Below the pieces are notes generated by a model, which saw only the letters and a program-made list of their open reading frames with translations, was not told the DNA's origin and ran no database searches. The translations under genes were made by a program, and so were the position numbers. From Phycisphaeraceae bacterium (lineage in GTDB: Bacteria; Planctomycetota; Phycisphaerae; Phycisphaerales; UBA1924), in assembly GCA_019636695.1 (NCBI GenBank), contig JAHBXD010000005.1, positions 124,001-188,000 of the forward strand: 64,000 nucleotides of DNA, in the 5' to 3' direction. Below, one piece after another: positions 27,729 through 37,171 of the stretch. How positions within the stretch are numbered: position 1 is the stretch's first letter; the number at the start of each line of letters is the position of its first letter.

Positions 27729-28757
27729 TCAAAGCCCCGCGCCCCACCCCCAGAACCGAAGCCAGTTGCCCATCCGGAACCCCTCGACCTGCGCATCGGT
27801 CCATCCGTGGGCGAGCAGGTGCTCGCCGAGCCGGTCAAGGTGTGTCGCGCGGTCGATGCCCCGCGGCAGCCGGTCGGCCGCGAACCCGCCGTCCATGTCG
27901 CTCCCGAGGCCGATGATGTCCGAAGTTCCCGCAATCTCACAGATGGACTCCAGATGTCTGCGACAGTCTTCAAGGTCGGCGCGCGGAGCGCCGGATAGAA
28001 ACGGCGAGTAGAGGTTGAGGCCGATCATGCCGCCACGGCGTGCGATCTCGCGGATTGTCTGATTGCGAAGGTGGCGCTGGGGTCGATCGTCGAGCAAGGC
28101 ACGCACGTTGGAGTGCGACGCGATGACCGTGGCATCGGTGCAGGACAAGAGTTCATCGCACGCGCGATCGGAAAGATGCGAGAGATCATGCACAAGGCCG
28201 AGGGCGTCGATGCGCCGAACGAGCAAACGACCAAGCTCGGTAAGCCCGGTTTCACAGGCATTGCCGCCCGCGTATCGCCCCTGGTTGACCCAAGCCATGC
28301 CGATGGCGACCACGCCGGCCTCGGCCCAGTGCTCAATTGCATCGGGGTGAGCGATCGGGTCGGCACACTCCATGAGGATGCCAACGATGGTTCGACCCTC
28401 CGGCGGCGGCGATTGCCGACCTCGGCGCGGCGCGAGGGAAATCTTGCCGGCGGCGGCCCACTCGTGGTAGGTGCGAAGCTGGCGTCGACCGGCTTCGGCC
28501 GCGGCAAGGGTTTCCCCCAGCGGGTAGGCGTACGGCGGCGAGCCTGCCTCGTGATAGCGTTCGGGAGGGAGACCTTCGGTAAAAATGGTCGCCAGACACC
28601 AGCCGACACCCGCCCGGGCGAGTTCCGGGAGCGTGACGGCAGGTGGGGAAAGTTCGCCGCCGCACGCGTCAAGCTCGCCGAGCATGTTTCGATCGCGCTG
28701 GGCGAGGTAGGCGAGATCGAGGTGAGCGTCGAACCAAGTTGGGCGGAGGAACGGCAT
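27729..28757 (-). CDS. Membrane dipeptidase, peptidase family M19
   Basis: The protein has 342 residues. Zinc ligands are visible as His12 and Asp14 (FDAHLDLA), a glutamate in GILMECADP, and His residues in LVHDLSHLS and VIASHSN; GLGSDMDGGF supplies the catalytic-site Asp. M19 enzymes hydrolyse dipeptides, including D-residue ones. No signal peptide is seen, so it is probably cytoplasmic. It is divergent from the zinc-ribbon gene with 45 bases between the starts. Confidence 0.92.
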   Translation of the reverse strand: MPFLRPTWFDAHLDLAYLAQRDRNMLGELDACGGELSPPAVTLPELARAGVGWCLATIFTEGLPPERYHEAGSPPYAYPLGETLAAAEAGRRQLRTYHEWAAAGKISLAPRRGRQSPPPEGRTIVGILMECADPIAHPDAIEHWAEAGVVAIGMAWVNQGRYAGGNACETGLTELGRLLVRRIDALGLVHDLSHLSDRACDELLSCTDATVIASHSNVRALLDDRPQRHLRNQTIREIARRGGMIGLNLYSPFLSGAPRADLEDCRRHLESICEIAGTSDIIGLGSDMDGGFAADRLPRGIDRATHLDRLGEHLLAHGWTDAQVEGFRMGNWLRFWGWGAGL

Positions 28758-28802
28758 GGGATGAAGTGTTGCCGGGCGTCAGACCGATGGTACGCTACAT
28801 CC

Positions 28803-29231
28803 ATGGTTAAACCTGTGCCGCCGTCACCTTCCGACCCTGCGATCAGTTGCCCGAAGTGCCACATTGTGATGGTTCGTCTCGATGCGGACGGAGTGGCGAT
28901 CGACCGGTGCGACAAGTGCGGCGGGGTTTGGCTCGATGCGGGCGAGTTGACGATGTTACTGAAGTTTTCGGGCGACAAGAAGCAGTTGATCGAGCAGATC
29001 GACATCGGCGCGGCAACTGAAGAGGTGCAACGGCACTCGGTGGGGATCATGTTGTGCCCTCGTGACAAGAGCGCGATGAACACGGTTGCTGACCGGAAAC
29101 AGCAGCACATCGAGTTTGAGGTGTGCATGGTGTGCTGCGGCGTGTTTTTTGACGCGGGCGAACTGGCGGATCTTTCAGAGTTCACGCTGCGCGAGCGTCT
29201 GGCGGCGTTCTTCGGCTCGCGCGGACGCTGA
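28803..29231 (+). CDS. Protein with two TFIIB-type zinc ribbons
   Basis: The protein has 142 residues. The first ribbon is CPKC ... CDKCGGVWLDAGEL, the standard zf-TFIIB pattern. The second repeats it as CPRD ... CMVCCGVFFDAGEL with one cysteine changed to Asp, so it may bind zinc weakly or not at all. The repeats suggest an internal duplication. The function of these small proteins is not established. Confidence 0.82.
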   Translation: MVKPVPPSPSDPAISCPKCHIVMVRLDADGVAIDRCDKCGGVWLDAGELTMLLKFSGDKKQLIEQIDIGAATEEVQRHSVGIMLCPRDKSAMNTVADRKQQHIEFEVCMVCCGVFFDAGELADLSEFTLRERLAAFFGSRGR

Positions 29232-29549
29232 GCGGGACTGCGAATGTTTCGGTGATAGGCGCCCATGCGGTCCTCCTGGAATGGGGAGGCCGGGTGCGGC
29301 AGCGCGCGCGCAAACACGCACGGCAAGTGCGGTGCGAGCGTGCGTACGTGCCTGCAAAACAAGGACGTAGAAAATATTTTGCATCGGCTTCCGCATGGGA
29401 AAAACCAGGCGCGCATTTGTGCGCGCAAAGGCGGATTTTGCATGCTGTCGGAAAGAAGTGCGTCTGGAGTCTCCGGGGCGGATGCAGGCACAGCGCGCAT
29501 CGATCGAGCGGGTCACCCGGTGCGATCCCGACGGGCCGACCCGGGAACT
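29232..29549. other. Gene-free convergent gap with GC palindromes
   Basis: No coding region is convincing in either direction. The stretch holds a GCGCGC...GCGCGC hairpin at 29409-29426, an overlapping near-palindrome TTTGTGCGCGCAAA at 29416-29429, and a locally AT-rich patch near 29365-29380. It separates the ends of two convergent genes and may hold a terminator. Confidence 0.5.
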
Positions 29550-32500
29550 TCACCGTGCATCGTTGCGCGTGCCCAGCATGCGCTGGAAGATGTTGGTGAC
29601 GTCGGTAAAGGGCACGGTTTCAGTCCGGATTTCGGCGAGTGTGCCGCTGAATCGCACGCTGACCGCCCGGCCGGTGGCCGCGGTGACCGCTCGATCGAAC
29701 TGATCGGCGAAGGGGAGGGCATTGTCGCGGAGGGGGCGCACGGCGGCCGCGGCGACGCCGGAGATGGGACTTGCCGTGCCGATAAAGATGTTCTCGATCT
29801 CGCCGCTGGCGATGATGTCGGCGCCTCGGTTGAAATACTGCACCCGGGCAAGTTGAAGGGCATCATCTTCAAGCCGCAGGCGGGCGACACCACGGCCCTG
29901 GCCGGGACTTGCGGCAGAACTTCCGAGATTGAGCAGCGAATACAACTGCGAGATGAGCGGGACAGTGCCCAGATCGGCGTTGCGTAGCGAGACTTCGGCA
30001 TCGCCGAAGGTCCGGTGCGGCTCAACGAGGTATCCACCGAGCGAAGCGCGAGCGTTGATCAGGCCGGAAGCACCCGGGAAATCGACGCGTGAGGCCGTGA
30101 CAAGTTGCCCAAGCGCAAGGTCGCTTGCTTCGAGATGGGTGTAGACAAACGGTTCGCCGTCGTGAAAACTGAGCCGCGACCAGAGATCGACCACACCACC
30201 CGCGAACGAGGCCCGGAAGCGACTGAGGGTTGAGGTCTCTCGGCCCAAGGAGGCCTCGAGTTCGATCGAATGCAACTCTGCTCCGCGAATCTGCCCATCG
30301 TGGAGGGTGAGTTCGCCGCGTACGAGCAAGGGGGCAATGGCGCTCGGGCGTGTGTCAGGGTGGATGGTGATGCGGCCGTCGATCGCACCTGCCAGTTCGG
30401 CCAGCCGCGGATCGATCTCGCCCAGGCGGGCCAGATCGACCGCCTCGAAGGCAAGTTCGCCTTCCGCGGCCGTCCAATCGCCGAGCGGGATTCGCAGTCG
30501 GGAATGCACTTGGCCGCCGAAGGCGCTGATTTCGATTTCGGAAAGATCGAGGCGTGTATCGCTGATGGAGGCATCGAGAGCGACTTCAGCAAACGGCTGA
30601 CCGTCGTGATCCAGCGTCGCAGCGGCGCTGAACGGACCGCGCAAGGCCAACCCCGGGCGGGTGAGGATGAGATCGGCCTGGGCGTCGATGCGTCCGGCGA
30701 TCGGTCGATCAGGAGCCCTCAACGGCCACCGGCGGATTTCGCCAGTGATCCGGATGTCATCGGCTTCAAACGGCCGGAAGGTGATGTCGGCGCCGAAGGA
30801 GCCTTCGTCATCGGCGTAGGCGTCAGTCTCGAGCGTCAGACGTCCTCCGCGGTATCGAAGATCGCCGGAGAGGGTGACAGGGCCTTGCCAATCGGCAAGC
30901 AGGGCAGATCCCAGCCTGTCGATGCTGAAATTGCCCGCGACTTCGAACGTGTCGAGGTCGAGGCCCCGCATGACGCCTGAGATCGTGGCTTCTGCCTCAC
31001 CCGAGAGCGGCGGCATGTCGGGCAGCAGCAGCGCGACACGATCGACATCGATGGATGAGGCGACGATGGTGAGCATCGTGTTCGCGGTTTTCAATGCATG
31101 ATCGGCAACGAGCCTTACCTCGCCTCCGAGTATCTGGATGGGTTCGAATCGTGTACGCAGGCCCAGGTGATCAAACTCGACTTCGGCGTCGAGATCGATG
31201 GTTTCGAGCATCCGGTCGCCGATGATGAAATCCGCAGCACGGGCGTAGCCCTCGGCCTGAAGGCGGATAGGAAGCAAATGGCCCCGGACATCGAGCACAC
31301 CCGAGAGCGAGCCGTTGCTTCCGGTGGCACGGGGTTGGTCGACGAAGTGGGGTACGGAGAGACGAAATTCGGCATCCGCGCGGAGAGGTTCAGACTCTCC
31401 GGCGCGATACGCTCCGCGCGCCTGGATGATGGACCCCTCGGTTCGAAAGCGGAAGAGGGCCAGTTCGGCGTCTTTGGCGTGCCCGGAGGCGGTGAGTTCG
31501 ATTTCCGCGCGGCGTGGCCCGGGGATTTCGAAGCCGCCTGTGGCGAGTTCGATGGACCAATCGCGTTGTGCAAAGTCGTAAAAGCCTTCGGCTTCGAGCG
31601 AAGGAGCACGCGGGTGGCGGACGGTCTCGAGCGTCAGCCGCGGCCACGAAAACGCAAGCCGGGCGTGGAGTTCGGTCAGTTCAAGCCCGCCCATGTCGGT
31701 TTCGTGCACAGCGCTTCGATCAAGCGTGACCGACCCGGCGAAGGAGCGCCAATCGTCGCCTTCGACGTGAACCTGACCCGCGACATGCCATGAGAGCGCA
31801 TCGAGGACGCCATCGGAAGCGAGTGATGCCCTGAGGCGATAGACCCCGAAAGGATCGTGCTCGATGGTGAATGCGGCGGAGCCCGAGTGATCGAGGCTCA
31901 CCCCGTCGGCGTGCTTCCATTGCATGCGACCTCGGCCGAGGCCGGAGGCGGGATCCCACGCCCCGGTGAGCGCAAAATCGCCCTCGGGGATCACACCCTG
32001 AAGCAGGTGGATGCGAACCTCGCGCGGCGATAGGACCGCGCGCTTGCCATGGAGGAGGAGGGGCGCATCGAGCGCATCAGGAGCGTTGATTTGAAGGTCG
32101 AAGGTATCGATTTGGACTTCATCGGCCTTTGCGGCGATGGAAGCCGTTCCGCGTACGGAAGCGCCATCGACGGCCAGTTGGTGCAGCGAGAGCCGGGCGG
32201 TGAGGATGTCGCCTCGAAGTTCACCCTCCCAATCGAGGTGAATGTCGGCCACGGGGAAGGGCGGATCGAGCCAGAGTGCGGCGAGTTCCGGGTGCAGTTG
32301 TGCCTGCACCCGGGCTTTGTGCAGCAAGCCCACAGGCGCAAGACTGAGTTCGGCGGTCATGCCCTGGCTCGTGAGGGTGTAGGTTGCCTGGGATGGCGTG
32401 CGGGACGCCGAGTGGGTGTCCAGTTCGAGAGGCAGGCGGACGGGTTGGCGGCCATGCCGCGACAAGGTGACGTATGAGCGCTTCAAGGAAAGCGCCGGCA

Positions 32501-32987
32501 GAGATGGCGGCGGCGCAGGGGGTCGGTGCGCCCTTGCCGCACGCACGACGGCGGCGGCGTGGGCGATATTCCAGATTTCATGGTCGTCTTCAGAGACCAC
32601 AAGTTCGGCGAAGTCGATGGCGATGGCGTCGATGCCGCGCTGCCCGAGGACGGCGAGGATCGGGAGGGGTGCGTGCCGGATGCGAACGTCGTATGCCGAG
32701 AAGAGCGGGGCATCATCGAGCGGTAGACGAATGGAAAGATCGCGGAGGGTGGTTGTGCCCAAGAGCGAAACGCGGAGCGTGCCGATACGCACATCAAGAC
32801 CGGTTGCTCGCTGCAAGGCAGCGACGACGATGCGGCGCGGCAGGTCAGACCAAAGGATGATCTGCACAACGAGCAGGAGTACAAGGATCGGGAGGAAGAT
32901 GTAGAGCGAAGCCCAGCGCATCAGGCGCGTGCGCCGACGGCGTCGGGTTCGGGAAGCATCGCCGGATTGCAGGGCGGGTGGCGTCAT
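29550..32987 (-). CDS. AsmA/TamB-like giant envelope protein
   Basis: The protein has 1145 residues. A basic N-terminus (RTRRRRRTR) is followed by one membrane helix at 25-46 and then AALQRATGLDVRIGTLRVS, the start typical of AsmA-family proteins. About 1000 residues of repetitive beta strands follow, and the end has an AsmA-like C-terminal segment. The family forms long hydrophobic grooves that bridge inner and outer membranes and are thought to carry phospholipids. The lipoprotein gene 42 bases upstream on the same strand may be part of the operon. Confidence 0.85.
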   Translation of the reverse strand: MTPPALQSGDASRTRRRRRTRLMRWASLYIFLPILVLLLVVQIILWSDLPRRIVVAALQRATGLDVRIGTLRVSLLGTTTLRDLSIRLPLDDAPLFSAYDVRIRHAPLPILAVLGQRGIDAIAIDFAELVVSEDDHEIWNIAHAAAVVRAARAHRPPAPPPSLPALSLKRSYVTLSRHGRQPVRLPLELDTHSASRTPSQATYTLTSQGMTAELSLAPVGLLHKARVQAQLHPELAALWLDPPFPVADIHLDWEGELRGDILTARLSLHQLAVDGASVRGTASIAAKADEVQIDTFDLQINAPDALDAPLLLHGKRAVLSPREVRIHLLQGVIPEGDFALTGAWDPASGLGRGRMQWKHADGVSLDHSGSAAFTIEHDPFGVYRLRASLASDGVLDALSWHVAGQVHVEGDDWRSFAGSVTLDRSAVHETDMGGLELTELHARLAFSWPRLTLETVRHPRAPSLEAEGFYDFAQRDWSIELATGGFEIPGPRRAEIELTASGHAKDAELALFRFRTEGSIIQARGAYRAGESEPLRADAEFRLSVPHFVDQPRATGSNGSLSGVLDVRGHLLPIRLQAEGYARAADFIIGDRMLETIDLDAEVEFDHLGLRTRFEPIQILGGEVRLVADHALKTANTMLTIVASSIDVDRVALLLPDMPPLSGEAEATISGVMRGLDLDTFEVAGNFSIDRLGSALLADWQGPVTLSGDLRYRGGRLTLETDAYADDEGSFGADITFRPFEADDIRITGEIRRWPLRAPDRPIAGRIDAQADLILTRPGLALRGPFSAAATLDHDGQPFAEVALDASISDTRLDLSEIEISAFGGQVHSRLRIPLGDWTAAEGELAFEAVDLARLGEIDPRLAELAGAIDGRITIHPDTRPSAIAPLLVRGELTLHDGQIRGAELHSIELEASLGRETSTLSRFRASFAGGVVDLWSRLSFHDGEPFVYTHLEASDLALGQLVTASRVDFPGASGLINARASLGGYLVEPHRTFGDAEVSLRNADLGTVPLISQLYSLLNLGSSAASPGQGRGVARLRLEDDALQLARVQYFNRGADIIASGEIENIFIGTASPISGVAAAAVRPLRDNALPFADQFDRAVTAATGRAVSVRFSGTLAEIRTETVPFTDVTNIFQRMLGTRNDAR

Positions 32988-33029
32988 GCCGGGTCGGATC
33001 GAGTGGATACGGAAGGCCGGGATGCGGGG

Positions 33030-33653
33030 TCAATCGGTGTTGCGCGCGGGGGGGATGTCGCCCCTGGCACGTGGGCCTACGCCGAAGAACCACCAGTCGT
33101 CGTTGTAGGCCCGGCCGATGAACGGCCCGGACGCGGCGACGATTTCTCCGGTTTTCGTCCAGTAGGCGACATAGGAGACGCTCGCGACGCCCATCTGGTA
33201 TTGGTTTTTGATGATGGCGAGTTCGGGGGTGAGAAGTGGTACCCCGCCTTCGACCCCGAAAGTCTGTGATGCGGCGATCTGGAGGTTGGGCAGGCCGAGG
33301 AGGTAGTCGTCTCGGTCGATGCCGACGCCGCCGGATCGGACTTCGAGCACGACTTGGGCGTCGTTGATGTCGCGGGCAATCTGGACCCCGGAGAGGAGCA
33401 GTTTGGCCCGCACTTCGCCGAGAACAAAGGCCTGTTCGGACGCGGCGAAGTAGGTGGCATCGACAAAGACTCGACGCCCGCGCAGCACGTCGAACGAGAG
33501 CTGGCGAACCGCTTCGGCGGCGGCCTGAGAGAGCAGGAATTGCTCGGTCGCGGTGCGAGCGGGATCAGTCACGCGACTGGAAGCGCACCCCGCGGCGGCG
33601 GTCAAAAGACAGACCAGCAGCACACGGAGTGATGATCGTGTGTTGTGGAACAT
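33030..33653 (-). CDS. Putative lipoprotein, unknown family
   Basis: The protein has 207 residues. The signal peptide ends in lipobox AAGC (Cys23). The mature part has FDVLRGRRVFVDATYF, a mixed alpha/beta segment with DAQVVLEVRSGGVGID, and VSYVAYWTKTGEIV, suggesting a small soluble domain that assembles at the outer membrane. I do not recognise a named family. It lies just upstream of the AsmA-like gene on the same strand. Confidence 0.75.
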   Translation of the reverse strand: MFHNTRSSLRVLLVCLLTAAAGCASSRVTDPARTATEQFLLSQAAAEAVRQLSFDVLRGRRVFVDATYFAASEQAFVLGEVRAKLLLSGVQIARDINDAQVVLEVRSGGVGIDRDDYLLGLPNLQIAASQTFGVEGGVPLLTPELAIIKNQYQMGVASVSYVAYWTKTGEIVAASGPFIGRAYNDDWWFFGVGPRARGDIPPARNTD

Positions 33654-33752
33654 GGTCGGCTCCTCACGGCGCGGTCTGCCGCACGGGACAGATGCGGGGC
33701 ACGATATGCCCGCACGAGTGGTGCGGACATGCCGGGAGCACCATGAAAATGC

Positions 33753-33786
33753 AACCCGGGCCGCCCGCGCAGGGCGACCCGGGGTT
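33753..33786 (-). terminator. Probable terminator of the HTH gene
   Basis: AACCCGGG pairs with CCCGGGGTT (one bulge) and an inner GCCC pairs with GGGC. On the minus strand it is followed by GCATTTTC. It lies ~90 bases past the stop of the HTH gene. Confidence 0.6.
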
Positions 33787-33878
33787 ACGCACGTCGAGAA
33801 CCGCGCAGCCTGACGCCTGCGTCGAGCATGGTGAGCGATGCACGGCGCATTGCGCGGAAGTGAACCTCGGCGAGACGA

Positions 33879-34190
33879 TCAGCGCTTGCCCTTGGTGGGC
33901 GCGCCCGAGCCTTTGCCGAAGAAGACCCAGTCGGCGGAAACGCCGAAATGCCGGCAGACCGCGCTGATGAGCTTGATGGAGATGGCGGACTCGCCCGTCA
34001 ATTGACGACGGACGGTTTCGCCGGTCATGACGGCGATGTCGCCGAGTTCGCGGTAGCTCTTGTCAGCACAAAGCTGGTTGAGACGAAGTCTCACAGCCTG
34101 CTTCGAGAAACCCGTGGCGACCTTGGCCGATGGCGCCTTGCGGCGTGAGGTCGTGCGTGCTCTGCGGGACGATGCGGCGGTCTTTGCCAT
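33879..34190 (-). CDS. Small helix-turn-helix DNA-binding protein
   Basis: The protein has 103 residues. AAGGAG lies before the ATG at 34190; a longer open frame upstream has no support. The N-terminus is a basic Ser/Arg/Ala tail (residues 1-35). Residues ~40-95 form a Cro/C1-like helix-turn-helix (SYRELGDIAVMTGETVRRQL, ISIKLISAVCRHFGV). It is likely a transcription factor. A palindrome lies 49 bases upstream of its start and could be its own operator (inference). Confidence 0.78.
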   Translation of the reverse strand: MAKTAASSRRARTTSRRKAPSAKVATGFSKQAVRLRLNQLCADKSYRELGDIAVMTGETVRRQLTGESAISIKLISAVCRHFGVSADWVFFGKGSGAPTKGKR

Positions 34191-34819
34191 TTGGCACTCC
34201 TTGATGATTGAAACGATAGCACCTGAACCATGATGGCCTGCGATATCGCAGATCCATCGAATCGCATTTTTATTCGTCCCTGAGTTATGAGTATAGCACC
34301 ATGACAGACATGTTCTCCACGGATACGACCGATTCGGCATGAACATCGTGCGGCACATGGTTGCCCCGGGGTGTTGTCTACCCAGGTTCGAGCCGCCATG
34401 ACTTTCGTCTGATGTACACATGGGCATCATGTGTGCGAGGCTGAAAACCGCGTCACCGCCGAAGCCCATGCAGTCAACGCGTGGATGAGCGGGTGAGCAT
34501 GGATGCACGCGCGTGGAACGGCCCTGCGGCATCACAGCATGATGCATTGCTTTCCCCTCCTCGGTGTTATGCACAACGCACGCGGGCGCGTCCTGAAGCA
34601 GATCATCCCATGGCATAGTTCGGGAAACGTGCGTATCACGCATGCGGAAGCGTGGTGTTTTCACGCATATCTACCGCGGTCTAGCCCGGCTTGCCCCACC
34701 TGCGGACGAAGTATGAGCATTTGCGTCTGCCATAGGGCAGGTGCATCTGAGCAACAATCAGGCTGGGAGATCTTCTCGGCGTGGCCGGGAGAATCGCTCG
34801 GCCACGCTCCGCCTGCACC
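34191..34819. other. Long gene-free region upstream of the HTH gene
   Basis: No convincing gene is seen in 629 bases. It contains a perfect 12-bp palindrome TGCGATATCGCA at 34239-34250, a 7-bp hairpin ACACATG/CATGTGT near 34418-34437, and a 9-bp stem GCGTGGCCG/CGGCCACGC at 34779-34807 that could end the CTERM gene next to it. The centre is less GC-rich than the flanks. Confidence 0.5.
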
Positions 34820-35551
34820 TCACCGCCTGCGGCGAGAAGCCATACACCCAAGCCCGGCGAGCAAGGCCCCGATCGCCCCTGGGGCAGGCACGATTTCATA
34901 CCGAACGGATACGTTATCGATGCCCCATGATTCGTCCTGACGGGGTTGCAGCCCGCCATCTCGGAAGGTGATGACAAGTGAGGGGGCTTCGAGATCGAGT
35001 TGGAATGGGATGGTGATCTGACGATAGATCGAATCCGCCGCTGAGCCGTACCCGATCTGCCGCGGACCATCATCTGGCCGCCGGTAGGACTGATAGGTGT
35101 GCTGATTTGCGAAAGTCTCGTTGAAGACATTGACGCCGTTCACGTTCACGAGGAAGCGATCGGGGCCGTAGTTGGTGTCATCGCCGTCCCACGAATCAAT
35201 GACGTAGAGATCAAAGACAAGGGTGTATTGGACATATCGTGCGCCGCCCCCGCCGCCGGTGCCCCCCCCTCCACCACCACCGCCGCCACCTCCACCGCCC
35301 CCGCTGCCGCCGCCGCCGTTTGTGCTGTCTTCAGGAACGATGGGTTCAAGAGTCAGGTGAATCGACTGGTTATTGAATCGCCCGGCAAACCGCGTAAAGG
35401 CCGTCGGCCCTGCGGTTTCGATGATGACATTGCTCGACCACTGCGGTTTCCGCGTTCCGCTCTCGAAGGTATCGACGAACATCTCGATGGGGGAGGCCGA
35501 GGCGACAGATGCCAGCGCAATGATCGCGCACGCCGTAAGTCGGGTGTTCAT
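34820..35551 (-). CDS. Secreted protein with poly-glycine tract and CTERM-like tail
   Basis: The protein has 243 residues. GAGGAAG precedes the ATG at 35551. The signal peptide ends near residue 19 (ASVASAS). A nearly pure glycine run of about 25 residues (one Ser and one Thr) divides a first beta domain from a second one. The second part resembles a lectin-like beta sandwich (YTLVFDLYVIDSWDGDDTN, FLVNVNGVNVFNETF). The C-terminus has VPAPGA, a hydrophobic helix and RRRR, an exosortase-type sorting tail. Confidence 0.82.
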   Translation of the reverse strand: MNTRLTACAIIALASVASASPIEMFVDTFESGTRKPQWSSNVIIETAGPTAFTRFAGRFNNQSIHLTLEPIVPEDSTNGGGGSGGGGGGGGGGGGGGTGGGGGARYVQYTLVFDLYVIDSWDGDDTNYGPDRFLVNVNGVNVFNETFANQHTYQSYRRPDDGPRQIGYGSAADSIYRQITIPFQLDLEAPSLVITFRDGGLQPRQDESWGIDNVSVRYEIVPAPGAIGALLAGLGCMASRRRR

Positions 35552-35795
35552 CTCTTCCTCTCTTTTCATCTGTACGCACAGGGGGCTGCGCGTCACGCGG
35601 GGGCGGGTTCAGCCCGAAGGTCTCGAACCCGATGAGATCATGCCTCGGGATTCAGGTTTCACCCGTGAGGACTCCATCTTCAATGCTCCGGGCGCTCCGG
35701 CGGCATGGCCTGCACGGGCTGTGCGGCAGGGCTGAACGTTTCTCGGACCCCGATGCTGCGGATGACGGGGTGCACAGAACAGGTGGAATCAGCCC

Positions 35796-35829
35796 AAAAA
35801 GAAACGCGTGGCCAATATTGGCCACGCGT
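35796..35829 (-). terminator. Terminator built on a 26-bp perfect palindrome
   Basis: Bases 35804-35829 are a perfect palindrome centred on AATATT, which gives a long uninterrupted stem. On the minus strand it is followed by TTTCTTTTT. It lies 27 bases past the stop of the small membrane protein gene. Confidence 0.85.
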
Positions 35830-35855
35830 GGAAGGCGCGGGATAGAGCGAACGGC

Positions 35856-36185
35856 TTAACGCCGACCGATCTCACGAGCGCAGGCCCACAGGAACATGCC
35901 CCAAGCCGTGAAATACACGATTTTCACCACGATGCCCAGCCAGGAAGAGATCATGAAGAGCTTCTTGAAGAAGTTCAGTTTCCCTTCTTCGTTCCGCTTG
36001 AAGTCCATCGAATCGCCGAAGGCTCCGAAAATGTGCTGCAGCAGGAACGCCGCGATAAACAACACCGCCGCGTAGAGCACCAAGGTCGATGTCGGCGTGC
36101 GGGCGAGAAATCCGCTGGCCATTTCGTCCGGGCGTGATCCGCGGCCGGATTGGACAGCTGTCGTCCCTTCAGGTGTATCACTCAT
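35856..36185 (-). CDS. Small hypothetical membrane protein
   Basis: The protein has 109 residues from the ATG at 36185. The first ~35 residues are polar. Two hydrophobic helices follow (STLVLYAAVLFIAAFLLQHI and ISSWLGIVVKIVYFTAWGM), separated by a charged loop DFKRNEEGKLNFFKK. The family is unknown. It has its own strong terminator downstream. Confidence 0.7.
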   Translation of the reverse strand: MSDTPEGTTAVQSGRGSRPDEMASGFLARTPTSTLVLYAAVLFIAAFLLQHIFGAFGDSMDFKRNEEGKLNFFKKLFMISSWLGIVVKIVYFTAWGMFLWACAREIGRR

Positions 36186-36362
36186 GTCATTTTTCCCCTG
36201 CCCTGAGGGCAATGGCCCACCGGGACCGTGCAGTACCGGTCCGGTTCATCGACCTAAGGGAGGGTTTTTCTTGATCGAACCTGCCCCACAGCCCGCCCGA
36301 ACGCCCGCGAGCGGGGCTTTCCGGTGTGGACACGACAAGGCCCGGCACACGTCAGAGGGCAA

Positions 36363-37118
36363 TCAACCCGGCCGTGTGGTGCGTTGTTCGATGCGTTTTT
36401 CACTTCGCGTCACTACGAATCGATCCACATAGTTTCCCGGGGTGTGCACGCGATCCGAGTCAATCTCCCCCAGCTCGACCGCATGATCGACCTCGGCAAC
36501 GACGAACGCCGCGGCGGTCGCCATCATGGGGTTGAAGTTGCGGGCGGTCTTGCGATACACAAGATTCCCGAACGGATCGGCGGTGTCGGCCTTGACAAGG
36601 GCAAGGTCGGCAAACAGGCCGGTTTCGAGCACGTACTCGCGCTCACGAAAAACCTGCTGATTCACCCTGGCCTTCCCCGCGGGGGGCAGGAACGTTGCCG
36701 TGGGTTTTCCTTCGGCGACCAGCGTGCCCACGCCTGTGGCGGTATAGAAAGCAGGAATGCCGGCCCCGCCCGCACGGATGCGCTCGGCAAGGGTGCCCTG
36801 GGGGTTGAACTCGATCTCCAACTCGCCGCCGAGATACTGCTTTTCAAATGTCGGGTTCTCGCCGACGTACGAAGAAATCATTTTGCGGATCTGCCGCGTG
36901 TGAAGAAGCAAACCCAGGCCCCAATCGTCGACGCCGGCGTTGTTCGAGATGCAGGTGAGATCCTTCACTCCGGTATCGCGCAGTGCGATGATCAATTGCT
37001 CGGGTATGCCGCAGAGGCCGAACCCTCCGACCATGATGGTGGCGCCGTCGTAGAGGATGCTCCGGTCCTTGAGATCACCAAGCGCCTGGGCGGCGGTCGA
37101 ACACTGCTTGTGCATCAT
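36363..37118 (-). CDS. 3-oxoacid/acetate CoA-transferase, subunit A
   Basis: The protein has 251 residues from the ATG at 37118. IMVGGFGLCGIPEQLI is the subunit A signature, followed by SNNAGVDDWGLGLLL and AGIPAFYTATGVGT. The A subunit binds CoA and works with a B subunit that carries the catalytic glutamate. No B subunit is adjacent: upstream is putA and downstream a small membrane protein. It starts 53 bases after the end of putA on the same strand, so it may be co-transcribed with proline degradation. Confidence 0.88.
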   Translation of the reverse strand: MMHKQCSTAAQALGDLKDRSILYDGATIMVGGFGLCGIPEQLIIALRDTGVKDLTCISNNAGVDDWGLGLLLHTRQIRKMISSYVGENPTFEKQYLGGELEIEFNPQGTLAERIRAGGAGIPAFYTATGVGTLVAEGKPTATFLPPAGKARVNQQVFREREYVLETGLFADLALVKADTADPFGNLVYRKTARNFNPMMATAAAFVVAEVDHAVELGEIDSDRVHTPGNYVDRFVVTRSEKRIEQRTTRPG

Positions 37119-37171
37119 GATCGATGGCTCTCCTCGAACGCCCGCGTGCTGCGGCACGATGCGGATGGCGT

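Noticed and set aside
34503-34940. 145-residue plus-strand frame
   Set aside because: It overlaps the CTERM gene antisense and lacks a ribosome site and family pattern.
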